Part shown: positions 52,650 through 64,000 of the stretch, one piece after another
Position numbering within the stretch: position 1 is the stretch's first letter
Layout of the letters: each line of letters opens with the position of its first letter
Assembly: GCA_021613375.1 (NCBI GenBank)
Contig: CM038727.1
Coordinates: forward strand, 7,525,942-7,589,941
Length of the DNA: 64,000 nucleotides
Reading direction: 5' to 3'
Source of the DNA: Megaleporinus macrocephalus
Taxonomy: Eukaryota; Chordata; Actinopteri; Characiformes; Anostomidae
Notes under the pieces: model-generated
What the model was told of the DNA's origin: nothing
What the model saw: the letters and a program-made list of their open reading frames with translations, nothing else
Databases searched by the model: none
Position numbers and translations under genes: made by a program

Positions 52650-54600
52650 AGTGATACAGGAAGGAGAGAGAGAGAAAGAAAGAGAGAGAGAGAGAGAGAG
52701 AAAGAGGTAAATGAATGAGAAAGATGGATGAAAGAGAAAGAGAGAAGGAGGGAGAGAGGGACAGAGAAGAAGGTAAGAAAGAGAGAGAAAGAAGAAGAGA
52801 GAGAAAGTAAAGAGAAAAATCAGAGAGAGAAAGAAAAAGAGAAAGAGAGAAAATGAAAGGAGAAAGACGGATGGGAAGGAGAGAAAGAGGAGCAAAGAAA
52901 AGGACAGACAAAGCAAAAAGAGAGGGATATAAAAGGGAGAAAGAGAAGGAAAAGAGAGAGAATGAGAGTGAGAAAGAAGAAAGAGAGATAAAAAAGGAAC
53001 AGAGAGAGAGAGAGAGAGGCAGAGGTAAGTAAATGAGAAAGATGGATGAAAGAGACAGAGAGAAGGAGGGAGAGAGGGACAGAGAAAAAAGAGAAAAAGA
53101 CAGACCAAAAAGTAAGAAAGACAGAGAAAGGAAAAAGAGAGAGAGAGTGTGAAGTAAAGAGAAAAATCAGAGAGAGAGAGAGAAAGAGAAAGAAAAGGCA
53201 GGAATAGAGAGACAGAGAAAATTAAAGGAGAAAGATGGATGGGAAGGAGAAAAAGAGGGGAGAGATATAAAAGGGAGAGAGATAAGGAAAAGAGAGAGAA
53301 TGAATGTGAGAAAAATGAAAAAGAGAAAGAGGGATAAAGAAGAAGGAAGAGAGAGGGGCAGATAGACAAGAGAAGACGACAGAGAGATAGAGGCAGAGGT
53401 AAGTAAATAAGAGAGATGGATGAAAGAGAAAAATAGAAGGAGGGAGAGAGGGAAAGAGAAGAAAAGAGAAAAAGAGACATGGTAAATAAAATAAGAACGA
53501 GAGAAAAAGGAAAAGAGAGAGAGTGAAGTAAAGAGAAAAATCAGAGAGAGAAAGAGAGAAAGAAAAGGCAGGAATAGGGAGACAGAGAAAATGAAAGGAG
53601 AAAGACGGATAGGAAAGACAGAAAGAAGAGTAAAGGACAGACGAAGCAAAAAAGGGATATAAAAGCAGAGGTAGGAAAAGGAAGGAAAAAGGAAGATAAG
53701 GAAAAGAGAGAGAATGAGAGTGAGAAAAAAGAAAAAGAGAAAGAGGGATAAAGAAGAAGAAAGAGAGAAGGAGGGAGAGAGGGACAGAGAAGAAAAGAGA
53801 AATAGACAGACATGGTAAAGAAAGTAAGAAAGAGAGTAAAAGGGAGAGAGGAGAGTGAAGAAAAAAGAGATAAATAAGAAGGAAGAGAGAGAGAAAGAAG
53901 GTAAAGGGTGCAAAAATGAGGGAGAGAGGGAGAGAGACAGAGAGAAGAAAAAAGAAAGAGAGAAAGTTTGAGAGAGAGGGAAAGAGAGAGAGAAAAAGAG
54001 ACAGAAAGAGAAGAAAAAGCAAAAGAGAAAGAGGAGCGATAAAAAGAGAAAGCATGTGACAGAAAAAGAGAAGAAAAAAGAGAGGGAAGTAAAAGAAAGA
54101 AAGAGAGAAGGAAAGGATAGAGATAGAAAGAGAAGTAAAAGACAACAAGAGAGAAGCAAAGGGAAATCATGAGAGAGAGAGAGAGATAGATAGACATAGA
54201 GGAAAAAAAAGAAAAAAGAGAAAGAAGTAAAAGAAAGAGACAAAGAGAAAAGAGAAAAAGAAGAAAAGAAAGAGAGAGAAGTAAAAGAAAGAGAGAGAAG
54301 AAAAAGATAGAAATAGAAAGAGAAGTAAAAGACAAAAAGAGAGAAGCAAAGGGAAGTGAGAGAGAGAGAGAGAGAGAGACAGATGGAAGACGAGAGAGAG
54401 AAAGAGGAAAAAAGAAAGGCAAAAACAGAAAAAATTGATACAGAGAGAAGGAAAAGAAGACAACAAGAGAGAAAGAGAGAAGCAAAGGGGAGAAAAAGGG
54501 TAAGAGTGAGAGAGATAAGGAAAAAAGCAAAAGAGAGAGAGAAAGAGAGAGAGAGAGAGGGATAAAAAGGCGAGTGAGTGAGGGAGAGAAGAGGGTGAGA
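52650..54600. repeat. 1.95-kb homopurine-biased tract
   Basis: A and G with sparse GGAT, GTAA and ACAG words. A loose higher-order unit of about 330-380 bp recurs (AAGTAAAGAGAAAAATCAGA at about 52805, 53152 and 53527). Long Ser/Leu/Phe open frames on the minus strand are compositional. Confidence 0.93.
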
Positions 54601-55200
54601 TGTGGTGCCACTCTTCCATGAAAGTATGAAAGTGCACTCAGGCTGTGTGTCAGCAGATCTGCAGAGTGTCACGGCTGCAGCAGGTACTCCTCACGCTGTT
54701 CTCCTGAGTTTAATTACCCACCGTCTGAAAAGCACTCCAGTATTCTCTGAACGTGCTGCACAGCCTCTCCCTCACACACGCCCTGCAGCCCCGCACACAC
54801 TCGCACCAGCTCCACTTAGTGCCACGCAGTGGGGACGCGACTGGAGGCGACTGTGCTGGAGTAGCAGCTTCTCTGATCGATACACAGTCTGTCCCGCGTC
54901 TCTCGTACCTGATACCCGCTAATCAGTTCAGTTATAAGAGCGCAGTCCATCAGCACCACCCTCAACATGAATCCACACACCAGCAGAGGCTTTTCAGATT
55001 CAGCCGGTTTGACACATTTACTGCGAGATTAAGTCATTAAGATGTAAACAGTCTTTCGGAGTGGTGGTGATGCCGAACAGACTGCTCTAGAGAAACATCT
55101 CCACAGTGGTGGTAAATGGAACCAGACGTCTGAAGAGTATACGCCTCTGAAAGCTCCCGCACGGCAGAAGGTCATTAAATTAAATGGTTACAGATGTGAC
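54601..55200. other. intron, no gene
   Basis: GC-moderate, repeat-poor. Open frames of 95-106 codons on the plus strand have no recognised motifs. Confidence 0.45.
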
Positions 55201-55202
55201 GC

Positions 55203-57080
55203 CAAACTAGTATGGTTAGACTGTATAGTAACTAGTATAGTTAGGCTGTATAGTAACTAGTATAGTTAGAATGTATAGTAACTAGTATGGTTAGACTGTA
55301 TAGTAACTAGTATAGTTAGGCTGTATAGTAACTAGTATAGTTAGAATGTATAGTAACTAGTATGGTTAGAATGTATAGTAACTAGTATAGTTAGACTATA
55401 TAGTAACTAGTATAGTTAGACTATATAGTAACTAGTATAGTTAGACTATATAGTAACTAGTATGGTTAGACTGTATAGTAACTAGTATAGTTAGACTATA
55501 TAGTAACTAGTATAGTTAGACTGTATAGTAACTAGTATAGTTAGAATGTATAGTAACTAGTATAGTTAGACTATATAGTAACTAGTATAGTTAGACTGTG
55601 TTGTTACTAGTATGGTTAGACTATATAGTAACTAGTATAGTTAGAATGTATAGTAACTAGTATAGTTAGAATGTATAGTAACTAGTATGGTTAGACTGTA
55701 TAGTAACTAGTATAGTTAGACTATGTAGTAACTAGTATAGTTAGACTGTATAGTAACTAGTATAGTTAGACTATATAGTAACTAGTATAGTTAGACTGTA
55801 TAGTAACTAGTATAGTTAGAATGTATAGTAACTAGTATAGTTAGACTATATAGTAACTAGTATAGTTAGACTGTATAGTAACTAGTATAGTTAGACTATA
55901 TAGTAACTAGTATAGTTAGACTGTGTTGTTACTAGTATGGTTAGACTATATAGTAACTAGTATAGTTAGAATGTATAGTAACTAGTATAGTTAGAATGTA
56001 TAGTAACTAGTATGGTTAGACTGTATAGTAACTAGTATAGTTAGACTATATAGTAACTAGTATAGTTAGACTGTATAGTAACTAGTATAGTTAGACTATA
56101 CAGTAACTAGTATAGTTAGACTGTATAGTAAATGGTATAGTTAGACTATATAGTAACTAGTATAGTTAGACTGTATAGTAACTAGTATAGTTAGACTGTG
56201 TTGTTACTAGTATGGTTAGACTATATAGTAACTAGTATAGTTAGGCTGTATAGTAACTAATATAGTTAGACTGTATAGTAACTAGTATAGTTAGACTATA
56301 TAGTAACTAGTATAGTTAGACTGTATAGTAACTAGTATAGTTAGACTCTATAATAACTAGTATAGTTAGACTGTATAATAACTAGTATAGTTAGACTATA
56401 TAGTAACTAGTATAGTTAGACTGTGTTGTTACTAGTATAGTTAGACTGTATAGTAGCTAGTATAGTTAGACTGTATAGTAACTAGTATAGTTAGACTGTG
56501 TTGTTACTAGTATAGTTAGACTATATAGTTACTAGTATAGTTAGACTGTATAATAACTAGTATAGTTAGACTATATAGTAACTAGTATAGTTAGACTATA
56601 TAGTAACTAGTATAGTTAGACTGTGTTGTTACTAGTATAGTTAGACTGTATAGTAGCTAGTATAGTTAGACTGTATAGTAACTAGTATAGTTAGACTGTG
56701 TTGTTACTAGTATAGTTAGACTATATAGTTACTAGTATAGTTAGGCTGTACAGTTACTAGTATAGTTAGGCTGTATAGTAACTAGTATAGTTAGACTATA
56801 TAGTAACTAGTATAGTTAGACTGTGTTGTTACTAGTATAGTTAGACTGTATAGTAGCTAGTATAGTTAGACTGTATAGTAACTAGTATAGTTAGACTGTG
56901 TTGTTACTAGTATAGTTAGACTATATAGTTACTAGTATAGTTAGACTGTACAGTTACTAGTATAGTTAGGCTGTATAGTAACTAGTATAGTTAGACTGTA
57001 TAGTTACTAGTATAGTTAGACTGTATAGTAACTAATATAGTTTGATTGCAAAGTAACTAGTATAGTTTGACTGTGTAGTT
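55203..57080. repeat. 25-bp minisatellite, about 75 copies
   Basis: Unit ACTAGTATAGTTAGACTGTA then TAGTA. GTGTTGTTACTAG variants recur with a 200-bp spacing from 56420 to 56900, giving an 8-unit higher-order repeat. Each unit contains the inverted motif AACTA-GTA-TAGTT. Confidence 0.96.
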
Positions 57081-57584
57081 ACTATCCCCTGCAACCCCTG
57101 ACCCCCATATTTAGCACATTGCCTTGTTTTATGATAGTTCATTATGTCTTTTATTGAGTACATTCACAGTGCAGGCCGGAAAAGTGAGTAGAAAATTACT
57201 GGATCTCCAACAGATATGAAGTTACAGATGAAACATTCTTTTCAACAGCTTAGCGTATTTTTTCAACAATTTTAGTGTGGGAAACATGTTGAGCTCGCAA
57301 AAGATCGAACTTTTACCAAGATGTCAGACCTTAATTAGTTTGTTAGGACTACAGCTTTTCCACACAATCATCAATAGGAAAGACGCGGTGATGGGAAAAT
57401 TTAACTCCTCAAACCTCGTCCCAACAATCACTCTGAAAATTAAATGGTAATGAATTAATAATAAATTATTAATGCCCACAAAGCAGGAGAAGCTATAAGA
57501 TGAGCCTTCATAAAAGATTCTTTAGAAGAAAAGCTTTCCCGCGTCATCAACACAAAATTCAGCATAAGGGTTTACAAAGAAACC

Positions 57585-57975
57585 ATTTCAGAACCATGTC
57601 CTGTGGACTGATTAACCTTAAAAACTTCAAACCTTTTGGTCACCATTAGCCTCATGCTTTGGGCTTGTGTTGCAGCCAATGACGTGAGGGACATTTCACT
57701 TGACCAGGGAAGAATGGATTCAATTAAATTCCAGAAAACATCACACCCTCTGTAAAAAAGATGGAGATGAAAAAAAGGATAATGATCCTAAACACACCTC
57801 AAAATCCACAATGGATTATTTGAAGAGGCACAAGATGAAGGTTTCGCCATGACCCTCACGGTCTTTTCAACCCAAGCATCATCGAACATCTGACCTCAAA
57901 AGAGCATGCAAGGCGGCTCTGAACTGAAAGACACAGTGGGTGTACTGACCATGCAGGGAGCCCAAAATGAGCTTC
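57585..57975 (+). pseudogene. Tc1/mariner transposase remnant (catalytic-domain part)
   Basis: Translation shows NDPKHTSKSTMDYLKRHKMK, then a PSRSFQPKHHRT block degraded from PSQSxDLNxIE, then LKRACKAAL. DNDPKHTSK precedes the spacer before the last acidic residue in Tc1-like enzymes. Upstream, PCPVD*LTLKTSNLLVTI is the decayed WxDE region. The last DDE residue and frame are lost. A wider relic may extend left to about 57130. Confidence 0.75.
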
Positions 57976-58030
57976 TAGCCCTTTTCATCTTCAACTACTT
58001 CTGTGGCCCTTTAAAGTAATCTGAAGGTTA

Positions 58031-58920
<890 letters not shown>

Positions 58921-58921
58921 C

Positions 58922-60655
58922 CACTACCAGTTAAAGGTTTTAGTACACTACCAGTCAAACGTTTTAGATCACTACCAGTCAAACGTTTTAGATACACTAC
59001 CAGTCAAACGTTTTACAACACTACCAGTCAAACGTTTTAGATACACTACCAGTCAAACGTTTTAGATACACTACCAGTCAAACGTTTTAGATACACTACC
59101 AGTCAAACGTTTTACAACACTACCAGTCAAATGTTTTAGATACACTACCAGTCAAACGTTTTACAACACTACCAGTCAAACGTTTTAGATACACTACCAG
59201 TCAAACGTTTTAGATACACTACCAGCCAAACGTTTTAGATACACTACCAGTCAAACGTTTTAGATACACTACCAGCCAAACGTTTTAGATCACTACCAGT
59301 CAAACGTTTTAGATACACTACCAGTCAAACGTTTTAGAAACACTAACAGTCAAACGTTTTAGATACACTACCAGTCAAACGTTTTAGATACACTACCAGC
59401 CAAACGTTTTAGTACACTACCAGTCAAACGTTTTAGATACACTACCAGTCAAACGTTTTAGATACACTACCAGCCAAACGTTTTAGATCACTACCAGTCA
59501 AACGTTTTAGATACACTACCAGTCAAACGTTTTAGTACACTACCAGTCAAACGTTTTAGATACACTACCAGCCAAACGTTTTAGATACACTACCAGTCAA
59601 ACGTTTTAGATACACTACCAGTCAAACGTTTTAGATACACTACCAGCCAAATGATTTAGATCACTACCAGTCAAACGTTTTAGATCCACTACCAGTCAAA
59701 CGTTTTAGTACACTACCAGTCAAACGTTTTAGATACACTACCAGTCAAATGTTTTAGTACACTACCAGCCAAACGTTTTAGTACACTACCAGTCAAACGT
59801 TTTAGATACACTACCAGTCAAACGTTTTAGATACACTACCAGCCAAACGTTTTAGTACACTACCAGCCAAACGTTTTAGTACACTACCAGTCAAACGTTT
59901 TAGATACACTACAAGCCAAACGTTTTAGATCACTACCAGCCAAACGTTTTAGATACACTACCAGTCAAACGTTTTAGATACACTACCAGCCAAACGTTTT
60001 AGTACACTACCAATCAAACGTTTTAGATACACTACCAGTCAAACGTTTTAGTACACTACCAGTCAAACGCTTTAGATACACTACCAGTCAAACGTTTTAG
60101 ATCCACTACCAGACAAACGTTTTAGATACACTACCAGTCAAACGTTTTAGATACACTACCAGCCAAACGTTTTAGATACACTACCAGTCAAACGTTTTAG
60201 ATACACTACCAGTCAAACATTTTAGATACACTACCAGTCAAATGTTTTAGTACACTACCAGCCAAACGTTTTAGTACACTACCAGTCAAACGTTTTAGAT
60301 ACACTACCAGTCAAACGTTTTAGTACACTACCAGTCAAACGTTTTAGATACACTACCAGCCAAACGTTTTAGATACACTACCAGTCAAACGTTTTAGATA
60401 CACTACCAGTCAAACGTTTTAGATACACTACCAGCCAAACGTTTTAGATACACTACCAGTCAAACGTTTTAGATACACTACCAGCCAAACGTTTTAGATA
60501 CACTACCAGCCAAACGTTTTAGATACACTACCAGCCAAACATTTTAGATCACTACCAGTCAAACGTTTTAGATACACTACCAGCCAAACGTTTTAGATAC
60601 ACTACCAGTCAAACGTTTTAGTACACTACCAGTCAAACGTTTTAGATCACTACCA
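58922..60655. repeat. 25-bp minisatellite built from a transposon-end motif, about 70 copies
   Basis: Unit ACACTACCAGTCAAACGTTT then TAGAT, with shorter GTACACTACC variants. CACTACCAGTCAAACGTTTTAG parallels the end sequence of the Tc1-type MITEs at 9847 and 50836 (CACTACCRCTCAAAAGTTTAG) and the single copy at 1048-1080. The central AAACGTTT is palindromic. Confidence 0.95.
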
Positions 60656-61778
60656 GTCCCACCCCACATGTGAGCCAAGAGGAGTTTATTTAAATAGTAA
60701 AAATATATTTTTTTAATTGTGTATTTCTTGAAATTGTGAACTGAGCTCGACAGTTTAGAAGCAGATGAACTGAAAGAGTCTCTTTATGTTTTCTGGATTT
60801 AAGATCATGAACCTAAACAATTGTCAAAACATGTAATTCGTCTGGGGACTTTTGTATATGACTGTATAGTGTTGAGTGAAGAAAGTAAAATTACACAGCA
60901 CACATAATTATAAAGGCAGTAGAAAGCCGTTCAGGTGATGTTTTCTTTCCTCTCTGTTTTCTTTTATCAAATTCGATCATAACATCACAATATCTCCTCC
61001 GAGGCCTGTAAACACCAAGTAAAAGCTCTCAAAGTCCACACTCTCAACAGGCATTCTCGGCAGGAACGATTTTATATACAAAAAACATTGTGAGGCCTTA
61101 TGAGATGGACCAGCATCCCAGACATACTAAGTTCCAATTAGTTGACTCTGCAGTTGGAAAATCTCAAGGATTTGAAAGTTACTGCGTTTCACTTGAGCGT
61201 TGCATCACCTGACACAACTGGCATGGTTTTCTTTGTAGTACTCACATAAACGTGCAAGTAAACACCAGCTTGAGGCAGCTGCTCCCTCAGAGTTACGGTA
61301 TCCATCTCTGCTGGAGCGTAGCTTCGCCACACGCTTATACATTATAGATATCCGAACACAGACACGGCCTGAGATCCAGAAATACTGATGAAGCCATGAG
61401 CCACTGAGAGCTCATTCACAATACACTTCTGCATCATGGTGATGTAGATTCTTTGTCCAGTCTGAGCTACTTTACTCTTGTTTTCATAGATAATACAGCT
61501 ACATCACAGACTGCCAGTAAAAGTTCTTATCTAGTCTGTGTTTAAAGATGCATTCTGTACTGATATGTTCTGTTATGGCCAAAGCTGACCAACATGATGA
61601 TAGGCATGCTGCCCATGCATGCTAATGGCTGTGTACAGTCATATACTGGTTTATATCTGTTGTATTGCAGGAAGTGTACACTCTTAAAAGGGCACATGTT
61701 TCTTGCCCATACTGGGCCACACTGGCATGTTGTTTTGTGAGTATAGAGCGATCAGCAAGAGTTTGGTGAGGTTAGTGT
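60656..61778 (-). other. intron, no gene
   Basis: Apparently unique sequence. No exon or element recognised. Confidence 0.5.
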
Positions 61779-62388
61779 TAGAGATGAACCGATCATAGTT
61801 TTTGAGGCTGATTCCGATCGCCGATCACCTTTCAGCGCGATTGGCCGATAGCTGATACCGAACGAGGGCGAGGTATATGCCACGGCAGGGCTACATGTAG
61901 TTATTAGCGCAAGCAAGTCATTAAACATGGTTGAAACTGGTTTATTACCAAAACAAACAACCCAGAACACCGTGCAGACCAGATCTGACCGGTACGAACA
62001 GAACAGCAGCAACAATTCAAGATCTACATTTAATGATTACAGATTTAGTTTAAAATAACAGAGTCTGCGTTTAATGACTGCAGTTTTTACTGTATTTATT
62101 TAATTAGCTTTTTTAGTTTTAAATTATGGGTCTAAATGTAATGATTACAGTTTTGGGGATATTTGTTTGATTTACTTTGTTTATTTACTGTTAATTTAGT
62201 TTAAAATATTAAGCTGTTTCACATGAGCTCGTTAAAAATGGTAATAAACCAGTTTAGACCATGTTTCATGACTTGCTTGCGCTAATAACTACATGTAGCC
62301 CTCGATCGGTATCGGCTATCGGCCGATCGTGTTGAAAGGTGATCGGGGATCGTAATCAGCCTCAAAAACGCTGATCGGTCCATCTCTA
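61779..62388. mobile_element. hAT-like element with long inverted ends
   Basis: Both ends begin TAGAGATG(A/G)ACCGATC and continue inverted for about 100 bp (TTTTTGAGGCTGATTCCGAT; GATCGGCCGATAGC). 610 bp. The interior matches 4660-4870 inverted. No clear target duplication and no transposase frame. Confidence 0.75.
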
Positions 62389-62835
62389 ATTAAGACTGCA
62401 GTCCGACCACTAACAGACTTGTTGTGATCGACTGAGCTGTACCCATACATTCCTGTGTGAGTCAATAAACTCAAAGTCAACACTGAAGGTCTCCTGACTT
62501 CTGATTCCTGAAGGCCGAATTTCTAACAATCAAGCATGTTCATTGGAATACTAAGACCACAAGGTCTAATGAGATGTAATATAATTATATTATGTTCCAC
62601 TATTATATTATTTCTTCTGATATCGCTGCTATGGTCAATATCACTAAGTCTTTTTACATAGATATATATTCTTAGATAACCTGCCTATGCAAAAGTTTCT
62701 ACATGTGTCCTCCTGTATATCTTGCGTATGTTTTATATAGTCCTTTATATATTTCAGTTATGACTAAATGTATATATTCTAGCTTATTTTTTTCTTCATT
62801 ATTGTCTATTTATTGTTATGTTTGCACTGTTTTTC

Positions 62836-63075
62836 AAGATTCAAGAGTTTTATTGTCATGTGTACAGCAGAACAAACAGTTACACTGTACAATGAAATTC
62901 TTACTTTGCTGCTCCTCCATTCACCAATAGATAAAGGTAACAAAAAAGAAATAATAAAAAATATATACAAAATATACAAAGTATAATAATATAAGTTGAA
63001 GTAAATAAAAGTATTTTTATAGTTAAAGAATAAAAAATAAAAGTTATGTGTGCTTTTATGTGCAAGTTGCAAGTA
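62836..63075 (-). mobile_element. LINE 3' tail, minus copy
   Basis: CAAGATTCAAGAGTTTTATT, ACAATGAAATTCTTACTTTG and CCATTCACCAATAGATAA are the reverse complement of the tail at 31797-31992. Confidence 0.8.
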
Positions 63076-63701
<626 letters not shown>

Positions 63702-63911
63702 TTACATGGATGTAAAGCTTAAGAGTCCTGATCATACAGTGATTTACAACTGCACACAGTCAGCGAGCTGTCAGAGGATAGAGCTGTACAGCCGACTGGC
63801 AGGTCTAGATACAGCCGCTGCAACAGAGTCAAGGATTAATAGGTCCCAGAGCAGAGAGAGCCTGGACTGATTCCTGTCTGTAAAGCGGACACTCCTGATC
63901 CTCCGTATACA

Positions 63912-63913
<2 letters not shown>

Positions 63914-63992
<79 letters not shown>

Positions 63993-63998
63993 TATACA
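63914..63998. repeat. (TA)n(CA)n microsatellite at the window edge
   Basis: About 60 bp of TA, then CA. Confidence 0.95.
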
Positions 63999-64000
63999 CA

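Noticed and set aside
53167..54672. 501-codon Ser/Leu/Phe frame and relatives on the minus strand
   Set aside because: Pyrimidine-only codons (TCT, CTC, TTT, CCT) from a homopurine complement; no domain.

Overview
This is vertebrate intronic DNA carrying nine internal coding exons of one gene on the minus strand. The organism is most likely an otophysan teleost (characiform, catfish or gymnotiform type). Support for this comes from a foldback repeat at 1205-1975 and 43118-43340 that I associate with those fishes, from Tc1/mariner, hAT, PIF/Harbinger and LINE remnants of fish type, and from the very high tandem-repeat load. No bacterial, viral or CRISPR content was seen.

The gene is cnksr2 (connector enhancer of KSR 2, CNK2). 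Read right to left, exons at 63659-63526, 58325-58120, 52416-52327, 41142-40928, 23175-23127, 20028-19853, 14864-14791, 14193-14054 and 9506-9403 have consensus GT/AG borders and matching phases. They join into exactly 1188 nt (396 codons) with no stop. The product covers the CNK2/3-type linker, the entire PH domain (three exons) and the start of the Ser/Pro-rich C-terminal region. The N-terminal SAM, CRIC and PDZ exons lie beyond the right edge and the C-terminal exons beyond the left edge. The a and b teleost paralogues cannot be told apart from this window.

Layout: 1-9402 is intron packed with transposon remnants, including a small PIF/Harbinger-like element with a broken MADF domain. 9.5-14.05 kb holds a 33-bp minisatellite open on both strands. 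14.9-19.85 kb holds about 100 copies of a 40-bp repeat almost free of G on the plus strand. 20.2-23.0 kb holds a G-rich array with an embedded copy of part of an exon. 23.2-40.9 kb is a transposon-rich intron with a 1.9-kb homopurine tract and a 290-bp inverted duplication. 41.1-52.3 kb starts with a 520-nt uninterrupted pyrimidine tract (sense) before an exon and contains 36-, about 59- and 41-bp arrays. 52.6-58.1 kb has a second homopurine tract and a 25-bp array. 58.9-60.7 kb is an array built from a transposon-end motif. Tandem repeats make up over a third of the window.

All coding sequence belongs to one neuronal scaffold gene, so the interest is in how its repeats may act on splicing and chromatin: a 3' splice site with no adenosine for 522 nt upstream, a field of decoy 5' splice sites, a duplicated exon acceptor, CA repeats just inside two donors, and arrays that multiply AP-1-like and T-box-like motifs. 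These are sequence observations. Their function is inference, and repeat lengths may be affected by assembly.
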